64,000 bases of DNA from Octadecabacter temperatus (lineage in GTDB: Bacteria > Pseudomonadota > Alphaproteobacteria > Rhodobacterales > Rhodobacteraceae): positions 930,001-994,000 of the forward strand of contig NZ_CP012160.1 in assembly GCF_001187845.1 (NCBI RefSeq). The letters are read 5' to 3'. Of this stretch, positions 1 through 9,619 are shown piece after piece (position 1 is the stretch's first letter; each line of letters opens with the position of its first letter). The notes under the pieces were generated by a model. That model was not told the DNA's origin. It was given only the letters and a program-made list of their open reading frames with translations, and ran no database searches. The translations under genes and the position numbers were made by a program.

Positions 1-1
1 C

Positions 2-898
2 TACCTTGGCGCGTTAGAGCTCACTGCGGTCCAGCTGTGGATCACGCTTGTGGCGTTGGCGGCGAATGCGCTGGTGAACTATGCGCTGATTTTCGGCAAC
101 TTTGGTGCGCCGGAGTTGGGGATTGAAGGCGCAGCAATTGCGTCTGTCGTGATCCAAATATTACAAATGGTTGCGCTGATGGCCTATGTGCAACGCAAAA
201 AGCCCGAAGCCGAATTGTTCCGCCGCATCTGGAAAAGCGACAATGAGGCGATGGCACAGGTGTTTCGACTTGGGATGCCGATTGGCCTTACGTCTTTTGC
301 CGAGGGTGCGTTATTTACAGGGGCGTCCGTAATGATGGGCTGGATTGGCGAGATTGAGCTTGCGGCCCACGGGATCGCGCTACAGCTGACCGCGTTTATG
401 TTCATGTTTCATGTTGGAATGTCCGAGGCTGCAACGATCCGCGCGAGCCGACATTTCGGTGCGCGAGATGAGGCAGAGCTTCGGCGTGGTGCGATTGCGG
501 CATACTTTGTCTCGCTGAGTTTCGGTGCGATTGTTGTCGTGCTTTATCTCGCGATACCTGCGTTTTTTGTCGGGTTGTTCCTCGACCCATCTGACCCGGC
601 GCGGGATGCTGTTTTGGCGCTTGGGGTCGTGTTGGTTTTGTTGTCTGCGCTGTTCCAATTTGTGGATGCCGCGCAAATCGTGGCCCTTTCGGTTTTGCGC
701 GGCGTGCAGGATACCCGTGTTCCAATGTGGTTGGCGATTGTCAGCTATTGGATAATTGGTATTCCGGCGAGCTATGTCATGGCGTTCGTATTGGGATGGG
801 GTCCTATCGGTCTTTGGCTTGGATTGACCGTCGGGTTGGGCGTTGCTGCAGTGCTGCTGAGCCAGCGGTTTTGGGCGCGCTCAGTTCATATCGGATAG
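2..898 (+). CDS. MATE family multidrug efflux transporter, 3-prime part
   Basis: The reading frame is open from the first bases of the window and ends at the TAG at 896-898, so the true start lies upstream and only about 298 C-terminal codons are present. The product is very hydrophobic, with repeated membrane segments, short basic loops and the repeat symmetry of MATE (NorM/DinF) cation-coupled drug exporters. The stretch around 'ELAAHGIALQLTAFMFMF' followed by 'SEAATIRASRHFGA' matches the start of the second MATE half, and 'SVLRGVQDTRVPMWLAI' is a typical late MATE segment. It would act in the inner membrane, exchanging Na+ or H+ for toxic compounds. The substrate cannot be inferred. A codon at 50 (GTG) could be read as a start but would cut through the fold. 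Confidence 0.9.
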   Translation, partial: YLGALELTAVQLWITLVALAANALVNYALIFGNFGAPELGIEGAAIASVVIQILQMVALMAYVQRKKPEAELFRRIWKSDNEAMAQVFRLGMPIGLTSFAEGALFTGASVMMGWIGEIELAAHGIALQLTAFMFMFHVGMSEAATIRASRHFGARDEAELRRGAIAAYFVSLSFGAIVVVLYLAIPAFFVGLFLDPSDPARDAVLALGVVLVLLSALFQFVDAAQIVALSVLRGVQDTRVPMWLAIVSYWIIGIPASYVMAFVLGWGPIGLWLGLTVGLGVAAVLLSQRFWARSVHIG

Positions 899-920
899 AT
901 GCGCTTGCAGCGGGCGGGTC

Positions 921-942
921 GCCAATTTTCAAGAAAATTGGC
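921..942. repeat. Perfect inverted repeat with 10-bp arms
   Basis: The arms GCCAATTTTC and GAAAATTGGC are separated by two bases (AA). It lies 22 bases after the MATE stop codon. No T-run follows, so it is not a textbook terminator. The same hairpin shape is common between genes in this bacterial group (from memory), which suggests a dispersed short element or mRNA 3-prime structure. Confidence 0.5.
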
Positions 943-1016
943 TAAGAAAGAGGGGCGTCCTTTGATGCGCCATTGGTTCAAGCACAATGGACGCGCCCCC
1001 AATCGCGGTGCGATTT

Positions 1017-1045
1017 CCCCCGGGATATTTATGAAACAAAAGCAG
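1017..1045 (+). repeat. GGATATTT-type dispersed 3-prime element, tail-only copy
   Basis: CCCCCGGGATATTT is followed two bases later by GAAACAAAAG. It lies downstream of, and in the same sense as, the MATE gene. It matches the tail of the fuller elements at 18748-18809 and 38731-38785, but lacks their GGGGGC hairpin. Confidence 0.5.
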
Positions 1046-1057
1046 AGCGAAGATGCG

Positions 1058-1474
1058 TTATTCGGCGGCGTCTTGGGCTTTCATCAAACGGTCTGCTTTT
1101 TTGCGCACGAGGATTGAGCGTAGGTCGTGCATGGCGAGCAACAAGTCATCTGTGATGCCTTCGAGCTGCTCGTCGCTCGCTTTGGATTGCACCCATTGCG
1201 TCGTGATATTGAGGTAATCCACAGCGCGGTGAATGTCGTCGATATCGCGCTGGGCGAGGAGGGCCATGCGTTCGGCCATCCAGTTTTCGATCTGAGCGAT
1301 GTCAGTTTCTGAAAGTGTGCGATCGCCCTGTGGTTTTACTTCGCCGTTTTTGATGTTGATGACGGCAATTTGGTCCATCTCAATACGGCGTTGGCGGTTT
1401 TCGGTGTCGACACGGAACACAGCTGCGCCGTTCTCGCGGACGCGGAAATAGTAGTCTGGAAGATCTGCGCCCAT
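1058..1474 (-). CDS. Conserved hypothetical protein (138 aa)
   Basis: I do not recognise a named domain. The N-terminal half (about 1-50) looks like a small beta-rich module ('DYYFRVRENGAAVFRVD' then 'MDQIAVINIKNGEVKPQGD'). The C-terminal half (55-138) is helical and charged. There is no signal peptide or membrane segment, so the protein is probably cytosolic. It starts at an ATG just downstream of the aminotransferase gene on the same strand (53-base gap), so the two may share a transcript. Length and codon use fit a real gene. Confidence 0.7.
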   Translation of the reverse strand: MGADLPDYYFRVRENGAAVFRVDTENRQRRIEMDQIAVINIKNGEVKPQGDRTLSETDIAQIENWMAERMALLAQRDIDDIHRAVDYLNITTQWVQSKASDEQLEGITDDLLLAMHDLRSILVRKKADRLMKAQDAAE

Positions 1475-1527
1475 AGCGTCACCTGTAACGTTTCTGAACG
1501 CAGTCTAGCAGCGCTTCAAGGATGGGG

Positions 1528-2739
<1,212 letters not shown>

Positions 2740-2821
2740 TCATGTGGAAGTTATAAGTTAATCATGTCATATGGGGCGCGACACGGAACGGCAACTGATC
2801 TTAAACCGAATGGGAACTATG

Positions 2822-3217
2822 ATGGACGAGCATTCCGAAACAATCGACTGGTACAGCGAAGAGACCGCTACTTTCGGGGATCGTCTGGCAGCGGCGCGGG
2901 AAGAAGCACGCTTAACCCAGAAAGAATTGGCGCAACGGGTCGGCATCAAGACAAGCACGTTGCGCAATTGGGAAGAAGACCTGAGTGAGCCGCGCGCCAA
3001 CCGTTTGAGCATCTTGTCCGGCATTCTTGGGGTGTCCCTGCGATGGCTTTTGACGGCCGAAGGCGAGGGGTTAGCAGCACCCGAAGAAGATGCGCCCGTG
3101 ACTGCAGATGTTGCGGATGTTTTGAACGAGGTGCGCGCGGTGCGGGCGCAATTGACCGCGTCTAACGACAGGCTTGCTAAGCTTGAAAAACGACTTCGTA
3201 GGATGGGCCAAGCATGA
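2822..3217 (+). CDS. XRE-family transcriptional regulator
   Basis: A small cytosolic DNA-binding protein. Residues 19-78 form an HTH_3 helix-turn-helix ('LTQKELAQRVGIKTSTLRNW' is the recognition region). The tail ('VLNEVRAVRAQLTASNDRLA') is a predicted coiled coil, probably for dimerisation. The frame is open back to 2771. I choose the ATG at 2822, with GGGA six bases before it, because the HTH then begins at the usual distance from the N terminus; 2810 and 2819 are alternatives. Its stop overlaps the sdhE start by four bases (ATGA), so the two are translationally coupled. The targets are unknown. Confidence 0.8.
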   Translation: MDEHSETIDWYSEETATFGDRLAAAREEARLTQKELAQRVGIKTSTLRNWEEDLSEPRANRLSILSGILGVSLRWLLTAEGEGLAAPEEDAPVTADVADVLNEVRAVRAQLTASNDRLAKLEKRLRRMGQA

Positions 3218-3492
3218 GCGAACCCTTAGATGTAATGCGCAAACGTCTGCATATGCGGTCAATCCGGCGCGGGATCAAAGAGATGGATTTGATCTTGATG
3301 GATTTTTCTAAGACGCACCTGGCAGGCTTGAGTGCTGATGAGCTTGGGTTGTATGACAAGCTTTTGTCTGAGAATGATCATGATCTATATCAATGGGTTA
3401 GCAATCAATCTGTTGAACCCGAACCCTATCGCGGCCTTATGGATTTGATCCGCGAAGGCGCGGTTGGGGTCACAAAACCGTCTGCAGTTTGA
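3214..3492 (+). CDS. sdhE: Succinate dehydrogenase assembly factor (FAD insertion)
   Basis: A 92-residue member of the SdhE/Sdh5 (YgfY) family, which helps attach FAD covalently to the SdhA flavoprotein of complex II. The family motif RGxxE is seen at 19-23 ('RGIKE') within 'MRSIRRGIKEMDLILMDF', followed by the typical 'LSADELGLYDKLLSENDHDLYQWV'. It is cytosolic with no membrane segment. It follows the XRE regulator with a 4-base overlap, a coupling that is not itself functionally explained. Confidence 0.9.
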   Translation: MSEPLDVMRKRLHMRSIRRGIKEMDLILMDFSKTHLAGLSADELGLYDKLLSENDHDLYQWVSNQSVEPEPYRGLMDLIREGAVGVTKPSAV

Positions 3493-3595
3493 AACTTCGT
3501 TTCGCATAATTTTTCGTAATTTAACGGAATGTTTGCCACTCGCATGGCAATCGGGTTCCAGAAAAAATCGTGAAATGAACGAGACGGAGATTGAA

Positions 3596-4111
3596 ATGAG
3601 CCTGCATTCGCTGCCAACCGCCGATGGTGCCCCGCCTTCGGGAACAGATACTGAATTCATGACGATCTATTTAGACGCGTTGACCTTGGTTGAGCGACTT
3701 CACCGGCTGTTGCTTGATGTGATCAAAGATGAATTTGAACGCGTTGGCGTGCTTGAAATCAACGCCGTTCAAGCGCTGCTGCTGTTCAACGTTGGTGACA
3801 ATGAAGTCACCGCCGGTGAACTCAAGTCGCGCGGATATTATCAAGGCAGCAATGTCAGCTACAACCTCAAGAAACTGGTTGAGATGGAATACATGCATCA
3901 CCAACGCTGCGAGATTGATCGACGTTCTGTGCGCGTGCGTTTGACGGAAAAAGGGCGCTCAGTACGCGATGTCGTGGCGCGCCTTTTCGTTGGCCATGCG
4001 TCTGGTCTGCAAGAAAAGGGTGTACTGGATATGAACAGCCTAGATGAAATCGCCAGTTCGTTGCGCCGCGTTGAACGCTATTGGACAGACCAAATTCGCT
4101 ACATCTACTAG
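3596..4111 (+). CDS. MarR-family winged-helix regulator (LdtR-like)
   Basis: 171 residues. The central winged helix-turn-helix spans about 60-130 of the product: 'NAVQALLLFNVGDNEVTAGEL', recognition helix 'YYQGSNVSYNLKKLVEM', wing 'RRSVRVRLTEKG'. The pattern 'RGYYQGSNVSYNLKKLVE' is close to LdtR of Rhizobiales, which controls an L,D-transpeptidase and cell-envelope genes; transfer of that role here is inference. The frame is open from a GTG at 3464 inside sdhE, but the ATG at 3596 has a GGAG six bases upstream and is the better start. A stem-loop follows the stop. Confidence 0.82.
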   Translation: MSLHSLPTADGAPPSGTDTEFMTIYLDALTLVERLHRLLLDVIKDEFERVGVLEINAVQALLLFNVGDNEVTAGELKSRGYYQGSNVSYNLKKLVEMEYMHHQRCEIDRRSVRVRLTEKGRSVRDVVARLFVGHASGLQEKGVLDMNSLDEIASSLRRVERYWTDQIRYIY

Positions 4112-4122
4112 CGTGGGAAATG

Positions 4123-4145
4123 TGCGGCGCAATCTATGCGCCGCA
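4123..4145 (+). terminator. Stem-loop after the MarR regulator
   Basis: Perfect 9-bp arms TGCGGCGCA and TGCGCCGCA flank a five-base loop, 12 bases after the stop. There is no U-run, so it may be a weak terminator or mRNA end structure. It lies between convergent genes. Confidence 0.45.
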
Positions 4146-4174
4146 AACTCGTCGTCACTCGCATGATCTGGTTC

Positions 4175-4609
4175 TTACCAGTGACCAGTGTTCCCCATGC
4201 TGGTCCAGGGTTCAGCTGGCGTTTGTGCATCGCCAGCTTGCAACAACTCAACCGAGATATTGTCAGGGCTACGGATAAACGCCATCCGGCCGTCGTGTGG
4301 TGGGCGATTAATCGTAACACCATTGTCCATCAGGTGCTGACACAACGCGTAAATATCGTCGCACTCATAGGCGAGGTGGCCAAAGTGCCGGCTGTCGGAC
4401 GGTAATTCATCGTCGCCGTCCCAGTTGTAGGTCAGCTCAAGGTCTGCGGTTCCGTCGGTCTGTTCTGGTGGGCACAAATAGACGAGCGTAAAGCGACCAC
4501 CTTCGCTGTCGATCCGTCTGCGTTCTTTCAAACCCAGAAGGTTATAAAACGCGATCGAGGCGTCGAGATCCTTCACACGGACCATTGTGTGCAAATATGT
4601 AAGGGGCAT
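4175..4609 (-). CDS. gloA: Glyoxalase I (lactoylglutathione lyase)
   Basis: 144 residues with a vicinal-oxygen-chelate fold. It converts the hemithioacetal of methylglyoxal and glutathione to S-lactoylglutathione in the cytosol. The metal ligands expected in this family are visible: H7 in 'YLHTMVRVKD', E58 in 'DLELTYNW', H78 in 'HFGHLAYE' and E121 in 'ISVELLQ'. The N-terminal 'LDASIAFYNLLGLKERRR' is the standard glyoxalase signature. Length is normal. A glutathione reductase and a glutathione transferase lie elsewhere in the window. Confidence 0.93.
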   Translation of the reverse strand: MPLTYLHTMVRVKDLDASIAFYNLLGLKERRRIDSEGGRFTLVYLCPPEQTDGTADLELTYNWDGDDELPSDSRHFGHLAYECDDIYALCQHLMDNGVTINRPPHDGRMAFIRSPDNISVELLQAGDAQTPAEPWTSMGNTGHW

Positions 4610-4666
4610 GTTGTCTCCAAAGCTGTTCGGGCGGACCCTAACACGCTGATTGGAAACGACCAGAGG

Positions 4667-6094
4667 TTAGAAACTGGAGCGAAGGTTTACACCTATTTGC
4701 ACACCATCTGTATCAAACCGCTCAACAGATGACGCGGTCCGACGCGCCTGTAAGGTCACAACCGGTTGAAATCCATAGAAATCAACGTTGTTCAGCCCAA
4801 CATCAAACCGCAAAGACGAGATCCGGTCTTCGCGTCCGGTAGGGTCATAGGCTGATGTTTCATAAACCCGGTACTTTTCTGTGTAGCTGGTCGACAGGTC
4901 GAGACCCAAAGAAACGCTATTTACCGAAAGCGCGCCGAAGTCGTAGCTGACCCCCAGTGTCGCTTCTTCGTATGCGAGGTCCGTGGCATCCGCCGTTGCT
5001 TTCGCCATCTGCCCGATGATCCCAACTTTATCGTCATTCGCGAGGTCGCGCGACCAACGCCCAAGAAGCGAGTAGGTGAAAACTTCGGCGTCGCTCGCAA
5101 AGCGATGGGCGTAACGAATGCTTGCCGACAGAGCGAGCGTGTCGTCATTTCCAAGCGTGAATTGAGTGCCGAGCGTTCCATTCAATTGGTATTGGTAAGG
5201 CGAGCCGCCAGCCCAGTCATGGCTATAGGTTAGGCTAGCAGAGTAGGGGGCGTCGGCTCCGCTTGGGTGCCATTGATGCAAAATGCCTAACGACACTTGG
5301 GCGAACGAGAGGCTTGCACCGGTCACCTCAGGTGCGGACGCACGCGCGGCGTCAGACATTAAATAGGTGCGGCCGTATAGGCCAAATTCTAAAGAAGTTT
5401 GGCTAGTTGCAGTTTCAGCGATGCGGTAGCGCAAGTCAGTTTGTAGCGAGATTTCGAGGCCAGAAAGTGGACGTTCATCTGCCGGAACAAGCCAAAGGAT
5501 CTCGCTAAGGTAGCCTGGAAGATAAGCAAAGCTAATCGCTTGGTTTGAATTGCCAGAGTTCACGTTGGTGGACGGGTTGAGGCCAAAGCTAAGTTCAACA
5601 GCAAGCGGGTTTTCCTGCCGAACACGCCTAAACGCAGTTATCGCGACCTGTTCGGTTTGCTGATCTGGTGCAGTTTGAATGGCGCGGCGTATCCAGATCT
5701 GCGAGCGCGTGTAAGCTTCTTGCGCTGCGTGAAGATCAGCCATTGTTAATGCCGCCGCAAACCTTTCGCGTTTGGTTTCGCCAACGCGCCAAGCTGTTCG
5801 GATTGCCGTTTTTGCAGCATCTAGATTGCCAAGTTGCTTCTCAGCCTGCGACAGGATGAGCAACGCGCTAATATCTCCTGGGTCCGCCTGTAGGAGCCCC
5901 AACGCAATCTCGCGGGCTGCAGATGGTCGACCTTCAGAGGCCAAGCGGCTCGCAAGAATGCGTGCGTCTTCACGGCTAAGGCGTTGCTCGCCTTGCTGTG
6001 CTTGGGCCTCAGTCGGAATGTTTGCACCAAGAGCAGTCAGTGCCAGAAAGCACGCCTGCGTAGCTCCTAGAAAAAATCCACGCAGGTTCGCCAT
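4667..6094 (-). CDS. Slam-type outer-membrane translocon (type XI secretion, TPR plus beta-barrel)
   Basis: 475 residues. A signal peptide (about 1-33, ending 'AQAQQ') is followed by helical TPR-like repeats ('ARILASRLASEGRPSAAREI', 'GDISALLILSQAEKQLGNLD') to about 155. From 'LAVELSFGLNPSTNVNSG' to the C-terminal phenylalanine the sequence alternates like an outer-membrane barrel. This order is that of surface lipoprotein assembly modifiers (DUF560), which move lipoproteins to the cell surface. The start lies three bases after the stop of the upstream lipoprotein gene, the classic cargo/translocon arrangement. No barrel strand is obviously missing. A plain TPR-porin is the alternative. Confidence 0.78.
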   Translation of the reverse strand: MANLRGFFLGATQACFLALTALGANIPTEAQAQQGEQRLSREDARILASRLASEGRPSAAREIALGLLQADPGDISALLILSQAEKQLGNLDAAKTAIRTAWRVGETKRERFAAALTMADLHAAQEAYTRSQIWIRRAIQTAPDQQTEQVAITAFRRVRQENPLAVELSFGLNPSTNVNSGNSNQAISFAYLPGYLSEILWLVPADERPLSGLEISLQTDLRYRIAETATSQTSLEFGLYGRTYLMSDAARASAPEVTGASLSFAQVSLGILHQWHPSGADAPYSASLTYSHDWAGGSPYQYQLNGTLGTQFTLGNDDTLALSASIRYAHRFASDAEVFTYSLLGRWSRDLANDDKVGIIGQMAKATADATDLAYEEATLGVSYDFGALSVNSVSLGLDLSTSYTEKYRVYETSAYDPTGREDRISSLRFDVGLNNVDFYGFQPVVTLQARRTASSVERFDTDGVQIGVNLRSSF

Positions 6095-6097
6095 CGG

Positions 6098-7213
6098 TTA
6101 ATTAAGATCTGTAACAAACACGCCGATTTCACGGGCGTCGAAGGTTGTGTTGACGTCAAATGTATCAAAGGATGTGCTATCAATCGTTGCCCCAGTCGGT
6201 AGATTGCCTCCTACTGAAAGCGTTCCAACCGGGATGCCTGCGTTCACCGCGGCTTGAATTGCGTCAAAATCTGCAAACTGCTGACCCGTAGCGGTACCTG
6301 TCGAGCCGTCCGTGTTCGTATACTCAACAATTTCAAAGGTAACGGTTTGAACGTCCGCTACACCTTCTAAAATAACGTAACCGCCCAATTCTTCTGCATC
6401 CGGACCGCCAATGAGACCTGTATGCGTTCCAGTGTCGCGTACGTTTCCATCATCGAAATACGTTGCCGCGGTTCCATCTTCCCACAAGCCCGTTTCAGTG
6501 TTGAATTCGACGGAAATCAGGGAAATATCGGGCAAATCGCCAACCATCGTATCGCCGATTGTATCTCTAGTGCGGTTGGTGATCGCGCCAACAACTGTGC
6601 CCTGCAAACCTTCGAGCGGATCTGTGTCGTCCACATCAAGAAGTAATCTGGCGTCGCCTCGGATCAGTTCAATACCGCCGCGAAAGTTGTAAGTACGTGT
6701 CGCAGCATAAACACCGAGGTACTCATAGCTGGACTGAGATGGCGTCGGGGTCGCATATTCAGTTCGATTAAGATTGGCACCTGCGAAACCGAAATTGGCC
6801 CATTCTCGACCAGCGGCAGATGTGGCGTCCAAGTAATCGCTTTGCACGAATACAGCGTAGTACTGCATCTCACCATTGATGACGGCTTCAGTGTTCTCGA
6901 AAATATCGGTCACTTGCCCGCTCGCATTAACGGTTCGGGCGCCTGCGACGTCATCATAAACGCCATCAGGGCCGTCAAAGGGCAAGTTGTTGATGATCAA
7001 CTGATCATTGGTGGCATCATATTCGACAGAGTTCATCGTTAGGTTGCGTGTCGGATCATACGCGAACTGGCTGTTAACATCGGTGTTGGGATCGTTCGCG
7101 TCGATCAGCTCGGTCTCACCGTCCGGTGATGTCACTTCGACCATAAACGGGTTCGTACCATCACACCCGGCCAGTACTGAAGTAACGGCGATGGCGGTAA
7201 AAGTTTTCATCAT
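6098..7213 (-). CDS. TbpB-barrel-type surface lipoprotein, probable Slam cargo
   Basis: 371 residues. The lipobox is L14-A15-G16-C17, so the mature protein is lipidated at C17. The residue after it is Asp, which in E. coli would hold a lipoprotein at the inner membrane. The segment 'GLIGGPDAEELGGYVILEG' (266-284) matches the GxxxGPxAxExGG signature of TbpB/HpuA-type eight-strand barrels. The preceding 90 residues read like barrel strands and loops. About 87 residues follow the signature, longer than usual for this domain. There are no other cysteines and the composition is acidic. It is cotranscribed with the downstream translocon. The ligand (iron protein, haem, cobalamin or host factor) cannot be told. 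Confidence 0.75.
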   Translation of the reverse strand: MMKTFTAIAVTSVLAGCDGTNPFMVEVTSPDGETELIDANDPNTDVNSQFAYDPTRNLTMNSVEYDATNDQLIINNLPFDGPDGVYDDVAGARTVNASGQVTDIFENTEAVINGEMQYYAVFVQSDYLDATSAAGREWANFGFAGANLNRTEYATPTPSQSSYEYLGVYAATRTYNFRGGIELIRGDARLLLDVDDTDPLEGLQGTVVGAITNRTRDTIGDTMVGDLPDISLISVEFNTETGLWEDGTAATYFDDGNVRDTGTHTGLIGGPDAEELGGYVILEGVADVQTVTFEIVEYTNTDGSTGTATGQQFADFDAIQAAVNAGIPVGTLSVGGNLPTGATIDSTSFDTFDVNTTFDAREIGVFVTDLN

Positions 7214-7305
7214 GACGGCTCGTCCTCGGGTGTGATCTGCGCTGTTTGCACGTTGTGCGTATAGTCGGAAATTGCAAACGCCAAGTCAACGCATGCTAAA
7301 CGCGA

Positions 7306-7329
7306 AAAACCACCTTATATGGCGGTTTT
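7306..7329. promoter_or_regulatory. Inverted repeat in the thyX/lipoprotein divergent promoter region
   Basis: AAAACCACC and GGCGGTTTT flank TTATAT, with one G-U-type mismatch. It sits in the 194-base gap between the divergent lipoprotein and thyX genes. It could be an operator. On the minus strand the second arm is followed by several T, so a leader attenuator for the lipoprotein operon is also possible. Confidence 0.3.
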
Positions 7330-7407
7330 CGGCACAGTTCCACGCATATATAGTGTAAGTAACCCGTTCCAGCAGAATCACTGCCTCCGTACACAAAGGA
7401 CAGACAC

Positions 7408-8319
7408 ATGCCCGTGACCCCAGAACAACAGGCCGAAATCGACGAACTCCGCGCACAGACGCAGCCGACATTGCGCGCGGTCTCACCTGGTATGGAGAAG
7501 CACCTTTATAAGGCGCACGATGTTTTGGACCACGGTTTTGTACGGGTTATCGATTATATGGGCGACGACGAGGCGATCTGTCAGGCCGCCCGCGTGTCCT
7601 ACGGCAAGGGCACCAAGTCGGTTCAAAACGACGAAGGCCTGATCCGCTATCTGATGCGCCACTGGCATTCCACCCCGTTTGAGATGTGCGAGATCAAGCT
7701 GCACGTGAAGCTGCCCGTCTTCGTGGCCCGCCAATGGATTCGCCACCGCACGGCCAACGTCAACGAATATTCCGCCCGCTATTCCATTCTTGATCGCGAA
7801 TTCTACATTCCCCGCGTCGAAGACCTTGCCGCGCAATCCGTCATCAACAACCAAGGTCGCGGCGAAACCCTGACAGGTGAGGAAGCCGAGCGGGTGTTGC
7901 GCTACCTTAAGGACGATTCAAACCGCGCCTACGACCACTACGAGGACATGATTTCCGAGGAAGACGGCAAGCAGGGCCTCGCCCGCGAATTGGCCCGCAT
8001 GAACCTTCCGGCGAACATCTACACCCAGTGGTACTGGAAAGTGGACCTGCACAACCTGTTCCACTTCCTGCGCCTGCGCGCGGACAGCCACGCCCAAATG
8101 GAAATCCGCGTCTATGCGGATGCGATCTGCGAGATCGTGAAAGACTGGGTGCCTGCCGCCTACGGCGCGTTCGAGGACTACCGTTTGGGTGGCGCAACCC
8201 TGTCCGGCAAAGCGGTTGAGTGCATCCGCAAGATGGTCGCAGGCGAAGAGGTCACGCAGGAAACGTCTGGGATGAGCAAGGGCGAGTGGCGTGAGTTTAT
8301 GGGGGTTGTTGAGGGTTGA
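7408..8319 (+). CDS. thyX: FAD-dependent thymidylate synthase
   Basis: 303 residues. It makes dTMP from dUMP using methylene-tetrahydrofolate, NADPH and FAD. The ThyX signature is complete at 112-126 ('[15 protein letters not shown]'). The substrate-binding regions '[13 protein letters not shown]' and '[26 protein letters not shown]' are also present. The ATG has an AAGGA site eight bases upstream. Length is at the upper end for the family, as usual in alphaproteobacteria. The stop overlaps the TTG start of the following membrane protein. Confidence 0.97.
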   Translation: MPVTPEQQAEIDELRAQTQPTLRAVSPGMEKHLYKAHDVLDHGFVRVIDYMGDDEAICQAARVSYGKGTKSVQNDEGLIRYLMRHWHSTPFEMCEIKLHVKLPVFVARQWIRHRTANVNEYSARYSILDREFYIPRVEDLAAQSVINNQGRGETLTGEEAERVLRYLKDDSNRAYDHYEDMISEEDGKQGLARELARMNLPANIYTQWYWKVDLHNLFHFLRLRADSHAQMEIRVYADAICEIVKDWVPAAYGAFEDYRLGGATLSGKAVECIRKMVAGEEVTQETSGMSKGEWREFMGVVEG

Positions 8320-9074
8320 AAATTCTCCAAGGTGGAACGCTTGCGCTGGGCCTAACACTTGGTGTTTGTTTTACGATCTTAGCTTTTCTGACGATTGGCC
8401 TATTTGCCGAAGTGCTCAATCCAACGTCTGAGCTTTGGGCCGTCATGATCGGCGCTGTTATTGGCGGCGGAATTGCTCTTGCTGGGCAAGTGTTGGAAAG
8501 TCAAAATCAATCGGCCCAGAGAGAGCATGAAAACAAAGAATCTGATTTGGTGAAAGCCTACGACTTGTTTGGTTTGCTTAACGATTACTTGGCGAATGCA
8601 ACATTTTTGAGGAAACACATTGAACAAGGCTATGAGATGGCTCTTGCCGTCAATGAAGAGTTCGCGTCCTTGGCCGTTATGGAGTTATCCAGCGAGCCCA
8701 CGCATGAACCGCTTTCCTTAGGTATCAAGTCAATGCTGATCCGGCGGAAGTTCTTAACTTTGTATAATGAAATCGGCCTATTAGATACCCACATAAAGGC
8801 GCTTTGGGATGGTTTTCGAGTCGGACAAATGAGGCGAGCTGAACTGTTGGCAATAATGGACAAAGAGTTCGTTGGCCAAGGAAAAGGTTTTCAACCTCAG
8901 TTGGAGAGCAAGCAAGAAGCAGCTGGCCGTCATATGGTATTGACCGATAACTTTAAAACGATTGCTTCGGACCTACGAGCCGATGAGGCAAAGCTCAGAA
9001 AGTGTGTTGAGATGACGGTGGAGGTAATTCAGAGTCTCGGTGACACGGCTTTCAGGTTTGAATTCAAAGAATAA
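8316..9074 (+). CDS. Hypothetical membrane protein (252 aa)
   Basis: Not recognised. Two membrane helices are predicted at about 8-32 and 40-59. A long, charged, helical cytoplasmic part follows ('[20 protein letters not shown]' onward). The start is TTG at 8316, overlapping the thyX stop (TTGA). The next in-frame ATG would lose the first helix, so the TTG start is favoured by coupling to thyX. The base composition is visibly richer in A/T than thyX, with codons such as TTT, AAA and GAA frequent, which suggests acquired DNA. The overall shape (two helices plus a coiled coil) resembles many stress or phage-defence accessory proteins, but no catalytic motif is seen. Confidence 0.65.
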   Translation: MKILQGGTLALGLTLGVCFTILAFLTIGLFAEVLNPTSELWAVMIGAVIGGGIALAGQVLESQNQSAQREHENKESDLVKAYDLFGLLNDYLANATFLRKHIEQGYEMALAVNEEFASLAVMELSSEPTHEPLSLGIKSMLIRRKFLTLYNEIGLLDTHIKALWDGFRVGQMRRAELLAIMDKEFVGQGKGFQPQLESKQEAAGRHMVLTDNFKTIASDLRADEAKLRKCVEMTVEVIQSLGDTAFRFEFKE

Positions 9075-9619
9075 GCAGCTGACTATCGCACCCGCCAGTA
9101 CAGGTCTCCGACCGTTAGCACCTGAAACGATCCACTGGATCGTTTCCTAGACGGTCCAAACCCCGCCCTACGGGCGGGCGCGTTCCGCACCAACCCCGGG
9201 TCAGGCGCGTCGATAGCCGATAGGGTGGTGGCTATAACCTCGTTCTAGGGTGAGTTTCTATTTCGCACCTGCAGCACGAAAAGGTCGGTGATTCTGTCGT
9301 TCCATTGCTTCGAAAAGCAGCGAAAACGAGGTTACTTTTTCTTGAATCTCGACCCAAAATCGGGCGGATTTGGGCTCGATTTAACCAATTTGACTAATTT
9401 CTTGGCAAAACCGAAACATTTCTAACGTTCGTGTGTGGCGTCGCAATCCGTTGGATTCATTTGGAAGTTTCCCTAGATTCGCAAAATTCCAAATTAGTTA
9501 ACGATGAGTCAATATAGTTGACGCTACGTGTTTTGGGGAAACGCCCAAAACTGTTCCCGCTGCACCTGCACACAGCATCCCTTAAATTGAGGTTATCGAA
9601 ACATCGAGGGGGTTCGAAA
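9075..9619. other. 545-base non-coding, lower-GC stretch with hairpins
   Basis: No convincing gene. It contains a perfect hairpin at 9124-9146 (arms GAAACGATCC/GGATCGTTTC, loop ACT) and another at 9162-9178 (arms CCCGCCC/GGGCGGG, loop TAC). A shorter palindrome, TGCTTCGAAAAGCA, lies at about 9306-9319. The last 200 bases are A/T-rich and probably carry the promoter of the small protein at 9620. A small RNA cannot be excluded. Confidence 0.5.
9124..9146. repeat. Perfect inverted repeat with 10-bp arms
   Basis: The arms GAAACGATCC and GGATCGTTTC flank the loop ACT, 49 bases after the stop of the 252-residue membrane protein. There is no T-run after it, so this is an mRNA end structure or a dispersed palindromic element rather than a standard terminator. 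Confidence 0.5.
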
